Positions 8,599 through 16,967 of a DNA stretch of 37,611 nucleotides are shown piece after piece. Where the stretch lies: the NCBI GenBank assembly GCA_016211085.1, contig JACQSY010000082.1, positions 1 to 37,611 on the forward strand, read 5' to 3'. Position 1 is the first letter of the stretch. Each line of letters opens with the position of its first letter. This DNA is from Acidobacteriota bacterium (GTDB lineage Bacteria > Acidobacteriota > UBA6911 > RPQK01 > JACQSY01). Below the pieces are notes generated by a model. The model was given only the letters and a program-made list of their open reading frames with translations, did no database searches and was not told where the DNA came from. Made by a program: the position numbers and the translations under genes.

Positions 8599-8711
8599 TG
8601 CGTGCCTCCACTATTTTCTTGCGCCGGCTTTCGCCTTCGCGGAGTGTACTTGAAAATATCTGGTAACCGTTCGTGCCCGACTGACAGGCGGCTCCTTTTC
8701 CGGCTGTCGGC

Positions 8712-9653
8712 TTATGGCTTTGCACCCTCCGTGCTGCTCCGAATGAAGCTCAAAAGCAAATCGATGACTTCATCCGGATGCTCACCGTAAGGTGAATGCC
8801 CGGTCTTGTTGAACACGTGAAACTGGGCACGGGGAACGGCAGAGCAGATCAATTCGAAAAGATTGACGCCGAGCTTAAACGGAGCGCCGGGGTCGTTGAA
8901 ACCCCAGATGATCAAGGTAGGAGATTTTAATTTCCCCTGCTTGATCCAATCGAGCGTCTCGTATTTAAAGTCATACATCCACCATGGCGTCGGCGCCATG
9001 ATCTTGCCCAGCGCAGGGTTAGCTTTCACACGTTCCGGATTTTGCTCCACAAAGCGGTCTCTTAAGTATTTCAGCCGTTCCAAGGTGGCCTTGGTTTTTT
9101 CCAGTATTTCAGCAGGGACACGCGGTTCCTCCGTAGGGTCGGGGGGAACAGGAGTGGAAGGATCATCGGGAGCGAGGGTATTGCTGTCGAAAATAATCAG
9201 GTTGGACACCAGCTCCGGACGTTCCACGGCAATTCGCGCCACCGGCAAAGCGCCCCGTGAATGTCCTGCCAAATGCATCCGCTGGATGCCCATTTTTTCA
9301 ACAAACCGAAGCGCATGCCGGGTCACCCCCGCCATTGTGTAATCCTCATCCCGCTTAGGAACGTCGGTTTGCCCCATGCCAAGTTTGTCGAAAGCATACA
9401 CGTGGAAACGCTGTGAAAGCTTCCCGAAGACGGGTGCATATCCATCTGCTGAGCCGCCACCTCCCCATTGCCCCCCATGCACCAGCACCATTGCCTCTCC
9501 ACTACCCGCCTCGAAGTAACGTGTGCGAATGCCATCGACATCCACAAACTTTGGGCCAGCTGGCATCTCCTCCGCCCCCAGCACAGGTCTCCAGGCGGCC
9601 AGCGCCGCCAGACCAGCCGATTGCTGCAAAAAACCCCTGCGTTGAATCTTCAT
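8712..9653 (-). CDS. Tat-exported alpha/beta hydrolase
   Basis: A 313-residue serine hydrolase. The first 26 residues form a twin-arginine signal (QRRGFLQQSAGLAALAAW). The fold shows the oxyanion segment VLVHGGQWGGGG, the nucleophile elbow GHSRG (Ser about 132), a likely acid residue in the IIWGFNDPGAPF region, and the catalytic His in NKTGHSPYGEHP near residue 290. Substrate and physiological role cannot be told. The start ATG 9653 has AAAGGAGC upstream. It is divergent from the exported nuclease/phosphatase-fold gene at 9734 with 80 bp between, so the promoters are probably back to back. Confidence 0.9.
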   Translation of the reverse strand: MKIQRRGFLQQSAGLAALAAWRPVLGAEEMPAGPKFVDVDGIRTRYFEAGSGEAMVLVHGGQWGGGGSADGYAPVFGKLSQRFHVYAFDKLGMGQTDVPKRDEDYTMAGVTRHALRFVEKMGIQRMHLAGHSRGALPVARIAVERPELVSNLIIFDSNTLAPDDPSTPVPPDPTEEPRVPAEILEKTKATLERLKYLRDRFVEQNPERVKANPALGKIMAPTPWWMYDFKYETLDWIKQGKLKSPTLIIWGFNDPGAPFKLGVNLFELICSAVPRAQFHVFNKTGHSPYGEHPDEVIDLLLSFIRSSTEGAKP

Positions 9654-9733
9654 CTCTTGCTCCTTTTACTTATTTCGTTTAGGCGAGAACATAATCCAAA
9701 GTCAGTGCAGGGTCAACGAACAAGGACGGCTTT

Positions 9734-11398
9734 ATGATATGTTTTTTAAAGATGTTTTCGTCCGTTTGGACAAGCGCACGCCGCTGGCTAGGATCGTTAC
9801 ACGGCCGCACCTGGCTTGTGTTTTATTTCCTTTCCTTCACTGCACCGGACGCCCTTTTGGCCCAGCAAGCTCCTCCAGTGGAGATTGTCCCCTTCGCAGC
9901 TCCGGAAATGCTGAGCTTTCAGGAACTGGTCCAGCTTTCCAACGATGCTTCTCCGGCGCCGCCCTTGAGAGCAAAGCTCGAACAGCTGCTGAATACGCCC
10001 TTCACTAGCAATGAAGCCTACTATCAGGACTTACTCCCGGTGCGCCCCCACAGTGATCGAGTCGGAGTCTTTTTACGAGCGGTGTTTTGGAATATTGAAC
10101 GAGGCTTGGAACAGGACCTGATCCGACGGGTCCTTTCAAGTCCGGCCGAGTTCAAGAGCCGGCTTAAAGAATTCGATCCTGAAGTAACTCTACCGGAATC
10201 TGCAGCAGAACAACTGGAGATGTTACAAAAGGCAGACCTTCTCATCTTGAACGAGGTCGACCTTGGGATGACGCGCACAGGATATAACGACATCGCCCGG
10301 GATTTGGCCCATTCCTTGAAGATGAATTACACCTACGGCGTGGAATTTGTAGAAGTCGACAAGCTCAATCTCGGTCTTGAAGAGATCGTCCTTGAAGACA
10401 AAAAGGCGGAAGAGGAATTAAGACAGGAATTCAAAGCCGACCCACAACGTTACCGGGGGCTCCACGGCACCGCTATTCTCAGCCGCTATCCAATAGCGAA
10501 TGTGCGTATAAAAAGACTCCGCACGTGTTATGACTGGTACGGAAAAGAACAAGAAGCCATATCAGAGTTGGAAAAAGCAAAAAGGCAGGCCGCAAAACGG
10601 GTATTTTACGAGCGCGTTTCGCGGGAGGTACGCAGGGGCGGTCGTATGGCTCTCATTGCCGACTTGCTGGTTCCTGAAGCGCCGGCACAAACAATCACCG
10701 TAGTTGCGGTCCACCTGGAAAACAAGTGCCATCCCCGGTGTCGCCGCCAACAAATGCGCGAGGTCCTGAGCGCCATACGCGACATCCCGCATCCGGTCAT
10801 CCTAGCAGGCGACTTGAACACGACCGGCACTGACAATTTCCCCACGTCGGTGAGAAGAGAAATCAGCAAGCGGGTAAGAAATCCCAAGTTCTGGGCCAAG
10901 TGGTTCATCAACTGGTTTAATCCCATATCACTTCCGCGGACCCTGGCGTTCCCTTCGAATTACTTCAAGAACCATCTGGATCCTACTGCACGGCACATAC
11001 CGCTCCTTGCCTCCAATCACGAGGCGGGATTATTCCGGGATCTTGAGGACTTTAGTTTTGCCGACGGCAACAAGTTCGATTTCAGCGGTGGACCCGAGAG
11101 AACCACTAACGCCACCTCAAGCACCCTGGCCAATTCCAATCAGCGTGGCCGTAAGGGTTTCAAGCCGACGTTCTCTTTTCAGCAGGATTACGGAGGACTT
11201 GTGGGACAATTCAAGCTCGATTGGTTTTTTATCAAACCTGTTTCCATTGCTTCGGGAGGTTCGTACGGTGGACATCTGCCGACTCCACACTTTCCCGTCA
11301 CAATGCAGGAGCTGAACGAAGCTGTTCCCGGAAAAATTTCGGATCATGCCCCCATTTTGGTCGATCTTCCCCTGGATAAGCCGCTCTCACAGTCTTGA
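9734..11398 (+). CDS. Exported endonuclease/exonuclease/phosphatase-family protein
   Basis: A 554-residue protein of the EEP superfamily (DNase I, sphingomyelinase and related phosphodiesterases). A signal peptide occupies about residues 25-43 (TWLVFYFLSFTAPDALLAQ). Catalytic motifs are in order: FWNIERG near 119, LILNEVDLGM near 170 (metal-binding Glu), GLHGTAILSRYPI, VVAVHLENK, ILAGDLNTTGTDN near 358 (Asp and Asn) and ISDHAPILVDL near the end (catalytic Asp-His). The interior between 190 and 300 has charged insertions. Whether it cuts nucleic acid, lipid or another phosphodiester is open. ATG 9752 is an alternative start. It overlaps the 3' end of the convergent DUF72 gene by 12 bp. Confidence 0.88.
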   Translation: MICFLKMFSSVWTSARRWLGSLHGRTWLVFYFLSFTAPDALLAQQAPPVEIVPFAAPEMLSFQELVQLSNDASPAPPLRAKLEQLLNTPFTSNEAYYQDLLPVRPHSDRVGVFLRAVFWNIERGLEQDLIRRVLSSPAEFKSRLKEFDPEVTLPESAAEQLEMLQKADLLILNEVDLGMTRTGYNDIARDLAHSLKMNYTYGVEFVEVDKLNLGLEEIVLEDKKAEEELRQEFKADPQRYRGLHGTAILSRYPIANVRIKRLRTCYDWYGKEQEAISELEKAKRQAAKRVFYERVSREVRRGGRMALIADLLVPEAPAQTITVVAVHLENKCHPRCRRQQMREVLSAIRDIPHPVILAGDLNTTGTDNFPTSVRREISKRVRNPKFWAKWFINWFNPISLPRTLAFPSNYFKNHLDPTARHIPLLASNHEAGLFRDLEDFSFADGNKFDFSGGPERTTNATSSTLANSNQRGRKGFKPTFSFQQDYGGLVGQFKLDWFFIKPVSIASGGSYGGHLPTPHFPVTMQELNEAVPGKISDHAPILVDLPLDKPLSQS

Positions 11399-12085
11399 TT
11401 CCCCCTCAGCAAGTCGCCGCTGCAGTTCCTGCGCCAGCAAGGGAGCGCGATCATCATGTTTGAAATAAACGTAGCACTCCGGAAGAGCAAAAAACCATTC
11501 AGCCCAGGAGTCGAGCTCATGTGAGGCGAACGCAGCTTTGCGAAGACGAACGTACACAAACTCTGCCGTCCGCTCACGGACGGCACTCTGCTGTTCACCT
11601 TCCACTACTGCGAGAGAACATCCGTGTTTAGCCAGAAGCTCCAGCACATCGGTGGTAAACCAGGATGGGTGGCGGAATTCCACCGCCAGCCGCACAGTAG
11701 CGGAAAACTTTTCCAGGAAATCCTGCAGCAGCGAAGTTTCTTTGCGGAAGTAAGGCGGAAGCTGAACCAAAACGCAGGCCAACTTCGTTTCGAGGCCCGC
11801 CGCTCCGCTGAGGAACCATTTCATATCTTCGTCCACTTCATTCAGCCGTTTTTGATGAGTGATCTTTTGATTCAACTTGAGACTGAACCGGAACGATTGG
11901 GGAACCTGGGCGGACCAACTCTCGGCTAATGACACCGAAGGAGAACGGTAGAAGGTGTTGTTGATTTCCACAGTCGAGAACTGCCCCGCGTAGTAGGAAA
12001 GGAATTTTTTCGACGGCAACTTTTCGGGATAAAATTTTTTTTTCCATTGAGAATACGAATAGCCGGAAGTTCCAATGTAGATCAT
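11387..12085 (-). CDS. DUF72 family protein (YecE-like)
   Basis: A 232-residue cytoplasmic protein starting IYIGTSGYSYSQWKKKFYP, the hallmark opening of the DUF72/YecE family. It continues with FSTVEINNTFYRSPS, FRFSLKLNQKITHQKRL, LVQLPPYF, VRLAVEFRHPSW and CYVYFKHDD, all in the usual order for this TIM-barrel family. The biochemical function of the family is not established. ATG 12085 was chosen because the family begins there, although the frame stays open upstream to 12118. Confidence 0.92.
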   Translation of the reverse strand: MIYIGTSGYSYSQWKKKFYPEKLPSKKFLSYYAGQFSTVEINNTFYRSPSVSLAESWSAQVPQSFRFSLKLNQKITHQKRLNEVDEDMKWFLSGAAGLETKLACVLVQLPPYFRKETSLLQDFLEKFSATVRLAVEFRHPSWFTTDVLELLAKHGCSLAVVEGEQQSAVRERTAEFVYVRLRKAAFASHELDSWAEWFFALPECYVYFKHDDRAPLLAQELQRRLAEGESRL

Positions 12086-12206
12086 CTCTGAGATCCAGTA
12101 AGCGATGTGTCGGTGCAACCAATGTAGCCTTCACCTGCGGATCCGGGCAAGTTGTTTGGTTTTTTGTCTTTGAAGATTTTCAGAGAGGAAAAGAGGGGAG
12201 GAGGTT

Positions 12207-12234
12207 GCGGGCTCAGCGCGGGTGCTGAGCCCGC
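12207..12234 (-). terminator. GC-rich hairpin downstream of the 19-codon gene
   Basis: An 11-bp perfect stem (GCGGGCTCAGC with GCTGAGCCCGC) and a 6-nt loop lie six bases after the stop of the minus-strand peptide gene. In that direction a pyrimidine-rich stretch (CCTCCTCCCCTCTTTTCC) follows rather than a pure T run. It is a plausible intrinsic terminator or 3' stabiliser. Confidence 0.65.
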
Positions 12235-12240
12235 GAGGCC

Positions 12241-12300
12241 TTACTTCTTCTTTTTGGGCGCTGCCTTCTTCTTGGGCGCTGCCTTCTTCTTTGTCGCCAT
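12241..12300 (-). CDS. 19-residue Lys/Ala/Pro peptide, histone-tail-like
   Basis: The peptide is MATKKKAAPKKKAAPKKKK, with 11 lysines in 19 residues. ATG 12300 follows AAAGGAG at near-ideal spacing, while the longer upstream frame has no such site. The coding DNA contains an exact tandem 18-bp repeat (AAGAAGAAGGCAGCGCCC), so its length may vary by slippage. A promoter-like pair sits upstream and a hairpin downstream, making a complete miniature gene. The composition resembles the KKAAPKK tails of bacterial histone H1-like and AlgP-type proteins. Nucleic-acid binding is therefore a reasonable inference, not shown. Confidence 0.6.
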   Translation of the reverse strand: MATKKKAAPKKKAAPKKKK

Positions 12301-12347
12301 ATTTACTCCTTTCTTAGACTGAACAGCACGCCACCCTGTATACACAT

Positions 12348-12375
12348 ATAGTATGACGATTTTTCCAACATGCAA
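12348..12375 (-). promoter_or_regulatory. Candidate sigma-70-type promoter of the 19-codon gene
   Basis: On the minus strand TTGCAT (12375-12370) is separated by 16 bp from TACTAT (12353-12348). The region around it is AT-rich. The predicted transcript would begin about 40 nt before the ATG at 12300. Confidence 0.45.
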
Positions 12376-12477
12376 CAACAGAAGTAACAATGTTTTGAGT
12401 TGTGAATAATTTTTTTGAGACAACTCTTTAAGGAACGCCCTATACGTCCGCATCCTTGGACGAGACCGTGCGGCAAT

Positions 12478-12783
12478 CAGAGGCGCGCACGAAGCGAAGC
12501 GGAGTAAGCGCTTGTTTTTTATGGCCTGCAGGAGCGCTCATTGGCATTCGCGCCTCGGATCACTGTGCTTGTGATGACACGCTCACGCTGCGCTTTCAGA
12601 GGCGCGCGCGAAGCGCCAGCGGAGCAAGCGCTCGTGTTGGCTGCAGGAAGCGCTCATTCGCATTCGCGCCTTTGAACGTCGCACCTGTGATCCGTCTGCG
12701 TTCTTAATTTGCTGTGATTGCGACAGTGCGATGGGTCAATCCAAGCGCACGCCCGGAGCGCCAGCGCAGTAAGCGCTTGGCGG
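12478..12783 (+). repeat. Family-1 repeat doublet plus a partial third unit; fills the 500-bp gap
   Basis: Units at 12478-12556 and 12597-12672 duplicate the doublet at 7925-8119, including the linker between units, with a handful of substitutions and one or two single-base indels. A degenerate third left half (GCGCACGCCCGGAGCGCCAG, then AGTAAGCGCTTGG) occupies about 12742-12783. No convincing ORF is present between 12301 and 12799. Confidence 0.85.
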
Positions 12784-12799
12784 TGTGCCGGCTGCGCGT

Positions 12800-13945
12800 T
12801 TAAGGGAAGGAGGCCATCGCGGCTTTGACGTTAGGGATGTAGTCGCGGCTTACCATGTCCCAGTAGTCGAGATAGGGCTTTTTATCGGAAAGCTCGAGGA
12901 AACGCGCCGCACGCTGCACCAAGGAGGTGACGTAATAGCCGGGCACGGTTTCAGGGTGCTCGCGCAGATAGCTGAAATAACTGCGGACAACAATGCTGTG
13001 CTGGTCCAGGGGGAGCGCCTGCACATTTTCCAGGAATTTGCCGTAAGTTCCGTCTCGAAACAGGTAATACTCGACGTTCGAAAGATAAAAGGTGGAAACC
13101 GTGCACCGCTCCTTGCGCAAGAAACGCGCGACGCTTTTTAATGCCGTCGGCCCGGCAAAATCCCCAATTACGGGAATGATCAGATTGGCCGTGTGCATTT
13201 TTTTCACGAACCGGAAATCCGATTCCTGATTGAGATAGTGTCCCATCTTCCCGCCCAGGTCGGTTTCAGTCATCAGCTGTTCGTAACTGGGATAATAGGG
13301 TCGTGGGAAAGTGCCATGACTGGTGTACCTCAGTTCCAGGTGCTGTTCAAAAAAAGTGGAGGCGAAGGCATAGAACGTTTTTCGGTCTTCGGCGCGAACG
13401 ATCCGGGGGTAGCGGTCCAGAATCGAGGACCAGAAGCGTTGAAAGTTGCGCTGAAAAAAAGCGCGGTCTGACGGGAAGCTGCGGAAGTGTGCGGCCAGCA
13501 GTCGCGCGTCGGCATTTGCGGGGGGCTTAAACCCTTTTGGCAGGGGCTTTCCAAACAAGTATGAAAGATAATTCCAGCGATTATGTGATGCCTGAAACAA
13601 TTCCTTCAGATAAAGATGCAAAAGAAGATTATCGCGTCTTACATCCACCACAAAGACAACAACGGGCCGAGTATGAGCGATGTAGGTGAAATTTTGATCC
13701 GGACCCACTCCAACGTAGGCCCCGGGTTTTGCAAGCAGCCGCATGCGCGGGGCCACGTGAAGATAAGAATTTTCGTTGGACACAAGATTGTCAGTATCAA
13801 AAAAACCCGCGGCCTCGCTCAGGTCGAGGATGGTTTGCTGAAACTGATTTTGGCTGAGCTCATTTGCAGCGCCGGCCCGTACTGCTGAGCCGACAAACAG
13901 AATTAGAAATGTCAGGCAGAAGATCGGACCTTTTGCTTTTCTCAT
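12800..13945 (-). CDS. Exported protein of unknown function
   Basis: A 381-residue protein. ATG 13945 has AAGGAGGAT immediately upstream and opens a signal peptide (MRKAKGPIFCLTFLILFVGS, cleavage near RAGAA). Longer in-frame starts lack both. The mature part has no motif I can name with confidence. Landmarks are AYVGVGPDQNFTYIAHTRP, VFVVDVRRDN, LGGKMGHYLNQESDFRF, IPVIGDFAGPTALKSV and FYLSNVEYYLF. From memory these recall the uncharacterised LIC_10091-like family, whose fold is methyltransferase-like; treat this as a weak lead. It is last gene of the barrel-TPR-unknown operon, 73 bp after the preceding stop. Confidence 0.8.
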   Translation of the reverse strand: MRKAKGPIFCLTFLILFVGSAVRAGAANELSQNQFQQTILDLSEAAGFFDTDNLVSNENSYLHVAPRMRLLAKPGAYVGVGPDQNFTYIAHTRPVVVFVVDVRRDNLLLHLYLKELFQASHNRWNYLSYLFGKPLPKGFKPPANADARLLAAHFRSFPSDRAFFQRNFQRFWSSILDRYPRIVRAEDRKTFYAFASTFFEQHLELRYTSHGTFPRPYYPSYEQLMTETDLGGKMGHYLNQESDFRFVKKMHTANLIIPVIGDFAGPTALKSVARFLRKERCTVSTFYLSNVEYYLFRDGTYGKFLENVQALPLDQHSIVVRSYFSYLREHPETVPGYYVTSLVQRAARFLELSDKKPYLDYWDMVSRDYIPNVKAAMASFP

Positions 13946-14018
13946 ATCCTCCTTGACTCCCACGCTTTTTTCAAAGCAAGCGGTATGCCACTCTCGCAGA
14001 GTAGCTTTTGGAATGGCA

Positions 14019-14450
14019 TCAACCGAGCTCAAGAAAAGGCGGCGAATTTTTCCAGGTGAGGTATTCCTGAAGAGCATGCAACCCCAAACAAGGCAGCGCC
14101 GTGAATAAAGCGGCACGTTCCGCCTCTGGAAGGATATAGCGATCCATGACCTGCTCGGCGGTTTCGGCGATACGCCTCAGATCTTGATCAGAATGCTTGG
14201 GCTTCAAGCTCCAACCTTGAAGCTTCCCTGCCTGAACGGCGGCGTGATCGCGACGGAGCACCAGGGTTGCTGAATCCGGGAATTTTTTCCACTCAAGGCT
14301 GCCGGCTCCCATCAGGTCCTGCAGCGAGAGAATGGTGACCAGGTTCAGCAGTAGGCTCTGATCTTCGCGGCTGACTGCATAGCGGGGGAAAATAGTTTGC
14401 ACCATTTTCCTGGCTGTCTTGAGCGCCGCCGGCTTAATTGTTTTTGCCAA
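14019..14450 (-). CDS. Unknown cytoplasmic protein in the barrel/TPR operon
   Basis: A 143-residue, mostly helical protein with no signal peptide or membrane segment and no recognisable motif. It has a basic N-terminus (KTIKPAALKTARKM) and a hydrophobic C-terminal stretch (ALFTALPCLGLHALQEYL). It uses a TTG start at 14450, nine bases after the stop of the TPR gene, with GAGG upstream. The tight spacing argues for a real, co-translated gene. Confidence 0.6.
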   Translation of the reverse strand: MAKTIKPAALKTARKMVQTIFPRYAVSREDQSLLLNLVTILSLQDLMGAGSLEWKKFPDSATLVLRRDHAAVQAGKLQGWSLKPKHSDQDLRRIAETAEQVMDRYILPEAERAALFTALPCLGLHALQEYLTWKNSPPFLELG

Positions 14451-14459
14451 AACAAAGCC

Positions 14460-15665
14460 TCAGCTTTTCTTACCTGACCCGTAGGGTTTTTTCAGATAAC
14501 GGCGTGCTTCCCGATGCGAATTACCCACCGCAGCCATTTTGAGAACTTCTTGGTAGTGGAGTAGCGCTTCCGCTCTTCTGCCGCTCAGATCAAGCGCCTT
14601 GGCCAACCCCAAAACCGACAGCACACGTTCGTCTTGAGGAGTCGCTGTTGCATTGATCGATTCTTCAAACTGTTCAATCGCCAGGTCAGCGCGGTTCAAT
14701 TCCAGAAATGTTTCTCCCGCCTGGTATCGAAAAGTGGCCAGGAGAAGTTTTTGATAATTTGGAATCTCGGCCTCCGCCTTCCTGATGACCTCCTGATACT
14801 CATCAACCGCAGCGGTTTTCCGTCCCAGTCGTTCCAGTATTTGAGCCTGATTCAGGTGAAGAATGAAATTCTTGGGATATTTTCTATGCAGCCATCGTGC
14901 GTCTTCCAACGCCGCCGCGTTGTGCCCCTCATGGACGTTCAGCACCATCAGAAGGGTACGTGAATCGTCGGACACGAAGGGCGCTTTTTCAGCTGCTGTT
15001 TGTAAATACTGTAATCCTCGTTTCTCGCTGCCGCGATAGCCCACGATGATGGCGAGCCATTTTAGATACCAGGGCAGGTTATCGACGATGTACTCGTAAA
15101 GTCCCACCGTCATGTAAGCATCAAAGAAAGACGAATCCTGCTCCAACAGATCGCGATGAAATTTGTAGGCTTTCCTGCCGTGACCTAATGCCTGGCGAAG
15201 GTTTCTGTCGATGGTAACCGCAAAAGAACCCAGGATTCCATGCGAGCTGCCTAGAAAATAGCGGGCATCCTTATTGGTGGGATCCTTCTCCAGCATAGCT
15301 TCGCAGATCTGCCGGCTCTCCCCGACCCAATCAAAAAAACTTTGACGGAGTTCACGGTCCATTTTCCTCGTGGTCGGTTTACTGAAGTAACCGGGTGCTG
15401 CGAAAGTACGGAGATCCAGTTCCTGTCTCAGCATGAGCTCACGAAGCCAGGTCACAATCGCCAGATAAAGAGGGGGTGCAGGATGGCCGGGGAATTGCTC
15501 TCGCAAATCACGGAAGGTTTGAGCTGCTTCCTCGTAATCCAGATTGTAGATCTGATCAAAACCATCGCGGGCCCGGGTCATGAATTCCGGAGTGCGGAGA
15601 TTCTGTCCGAGAGCCGTTAACTCTATTGAGAGAAGAACGCACAGGAAAGATATAAGCTTTTTCAC
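14460..15665 (-). CDS. Exported TPR-repeat protein
   Basis: A 401-residue protein with a signal peptide (MKKLISFLCVLLSIELTALG) and several tetratricopeptide-like helical pairs. These include LDYEEAAQTFRDLREQFPGH, LHLNQAQILERLGRKTAAV, ETFLELNRADLAIEQFEESI and LAKALDLSGRRAEALLHYQE. Such proteins usually scaffold periplasmic or membrane assemblies. The GTG start overlaps the stop of the upstream barrel gene in a GTGA, indicating translational coupling. The C-terminus is basic (KKPYGSGKKS). Confidence 0.88.
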   Translation of the reverse strand: MKKLISFLCVLLSIELTALGQNLRTPEFMTRARDGFDQIYNLDYEEAAQTFRDLREQFPGHPAPPLYLAIVTWLRELMLRQELDLRTFAAPGYFSKPTTRKMDRELRQSFFDWVGESRQICEAMLEKDPTNKDARYFLGSSHGILGSFAVTIDRNLRQALGHGRKAYKFHRDLLEQDSSFFDAYMTVGLYEYIVDNLPWYLKWLAIIVGYRGSEKRGLQYLQTAAEKAPFVSDDSRTLLMVLNVHEGHNAAALEDARWLHRKYPKNFILHLNQAQILERLGRKTAAVDEYQEVIRKAEAEIPNYQKLLLATFRYQAGETFLELNRADLAIEQFEESINATATPQDERVLSVLGLAKALDLSGRRAEALLHYQEVLKMAAVGNSHREARRYLKKPYGSGKKS

Positions 15666-16378
15666 TGCACGTTAAAGCTGTACATAACGCCGGCAGTCAG
15701 CTGCCAGTTTTGAAAAAGTCCATCCGGGCGGAAAGCGGCACCTGTTGCTCCCTGCGCAGCCGGCGGCAGTCCGTAGTCCGGAATCCCTGAAATCTGGTTG
15801 CGGGCATCGAGACGCACTCCCCAGTTCCTGCTCAGGTGGAGCTTGACGCCCCCACCGTAGCTGAAAGCCAGCTTCCAGCGGTTCTTCAGCGCAACCCCCC
15901 GCTGCAACGCCGCCTCGCCTGAGCCTTCCCCCAGCCGAAAGAATGAAGCGCCCACACCCACTGACCCAAAGGGACGGATTTTGCTGGGACGTCCTGCGGA
16001 ATAAAACAGCAGACTGTAGACCACCTTATGGACACGATGGCTCAAATCCAGGCGGGGAAGATTGGCACTCAGGTTAACAAATGCCATCGGATGGTTGGAA
16101 ACCGCATATTCGAGTTCGGCGCCTGCACGATTGCCGAAGTTCTCAGTGACCCTGGCTCCCACGCTGTACCCCGGTTCGGTTTGAAGCTCTACCAGACTGG
16201 GTGCCTGGCCGGTCAGAACAAGCGAATCGGTGTCGCCCAGATGGGCGCCTCCCCCAAAAAATGAGATTTCCCACTTGTTTTCGTGCGTCTGAAGGGGAAT
16301 CTGCGCAAAAGCGAGATCCGGAAGCAGCGCCAACAGGACCAGCGCCAACACCCCTATGGCTATTTTTTTTCTCATCAT
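15662..16378 (-). CDS. Predicted outer-membrane beta-barrel protein
   Basis: A 238-residue protein with a signal peptide (KKIAIGVLALVLLALLPDLA, cleavage FAQ). Alternating hydrophobic strands with Gly and aromatic residues follow: KWEISFFGGGAHLG, YSVGARVTENFGNRAGAELE, VVYSLLFYSAG, PFGSVGVGASFF, LAFSYGGGVKLHL, WGVRLDARNQ and a final WQLTAGVMYSFNVQ. This suits a small eight-stranded OmpA/opacity-like barrel. ATG ATG at 16378 follows AAGGAAG. It is the first gene of a four-gene operon. Confidence 0.85.
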   Translation of the reverse strand: MMRKKIAIGVLALVLLALLPDLAFAQIPLQTHENKWEISFFGGGAHLGDTDSLVLTGQAPSLVELQTEPGYSVGARVTENFGNRAGAELEYAVSNHPMAFVNLSANLPRLDLSHRVHKVVYSLLFYSAGRPSKIRPFGSVGVGASFFRLGEGSGEAALQRGVALKNRWKLAFSYGGGVKLHLSRNWGVRLDARNQISGIPDYGLPPAAQGATGAAFRPDGLFQNWQLTAGVMYSFNVQ

Positions 16379-16553
16379 CTTCTTCTTCCTTGTGAAGCTG
16401 AAAGGATTCACTGTGGTTCCCGTTCACCCGATTCACGTAACGCCTCACCGATGACAGCATCCTGGTGCGGGCGCACTCATATTATTCTATTCCTCTGATG
16501 AGCTCTGGGGTGGAGGTGGAAACACGCAGTGTGGGTTCCGAAGCAACACTAGG

Positions 16554-16967
16554 TCAGGGAGCCCCTCCAGGACGTCGCCGGAAACGATCCTCGGCGCGGC
16601 GTATATATTCATCGAGTCGTTCCAACTGGTCCGGTCGAAGCAACGCTCGAATTTCCCGGAGTGTCTCTTCCCTGGCTTGTCTTTGAAGGCGGCGCTGTTC
16701 TTGGCGTGCGTTGCGAAAGCGGTCTCGACTACGTTCCAGAATAGACGAGAGTTGTTCGCGCTGCCGGGCATCCAGATTCAAGTGCTCGGACAGTTGCTCA
16801 ATCTGACGTTCGAGGCGTGGCGGGCCCATTCTTCCGCCGGTACCTGCGAAGAAAGGCGGACGCATGACCCGCCCCCCTGCCAGAATCAACGTCAACAGCA
16901 CGCCCAGGAGAAGCCCGGAAACGAAAATGCCCAATGCCCAAATAAAAGCCCTACTGCGTTGGTCCAA
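16554..16967 (-). CDS. Spy/CpxP-like periplasmic protein (heavy-metal-resistance fold)
   Basis: The protein has an N-terminal membrane anchor or signal (AFIWALGIFVSGLLLGVLLT, LILAGG). This is followed by a charged, Arg/Gln-rich helical region with LSEHLNLDARQREQLSSIL and LRPDQLERLDEYIRRAEDRF, the LTxxQ-like pattern of Spy/CpxP-type proteins. Members act as periplasmic chaperones or stress sensors. TTG 16967 is preferred because GAGGAGGAG sits four bases upstream, although the frame extends to 16985. It overlaps the anti-sigma gene, so the trio is one transcription unit. Confidence 0.75.
   Translation of the reverse strand: MDQRSRAFIWALGIFVSGLLLGVLLTLILAGGRVMRPPFFAGTGGRMGPPRLERQIEQLSEHLNLDARQREQLSSILERSRDRFRNARQEQRRLQRQAREETLREIRALLRPDQLERLDEYIRRAEDRFRRRPGGAP

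Noticed and set aside
7925..12783. CRISPR array
   Set aside because: The repeats are long palindromes with identical linkers, not short direct repeats with unique spacers, and no cas gene is present.
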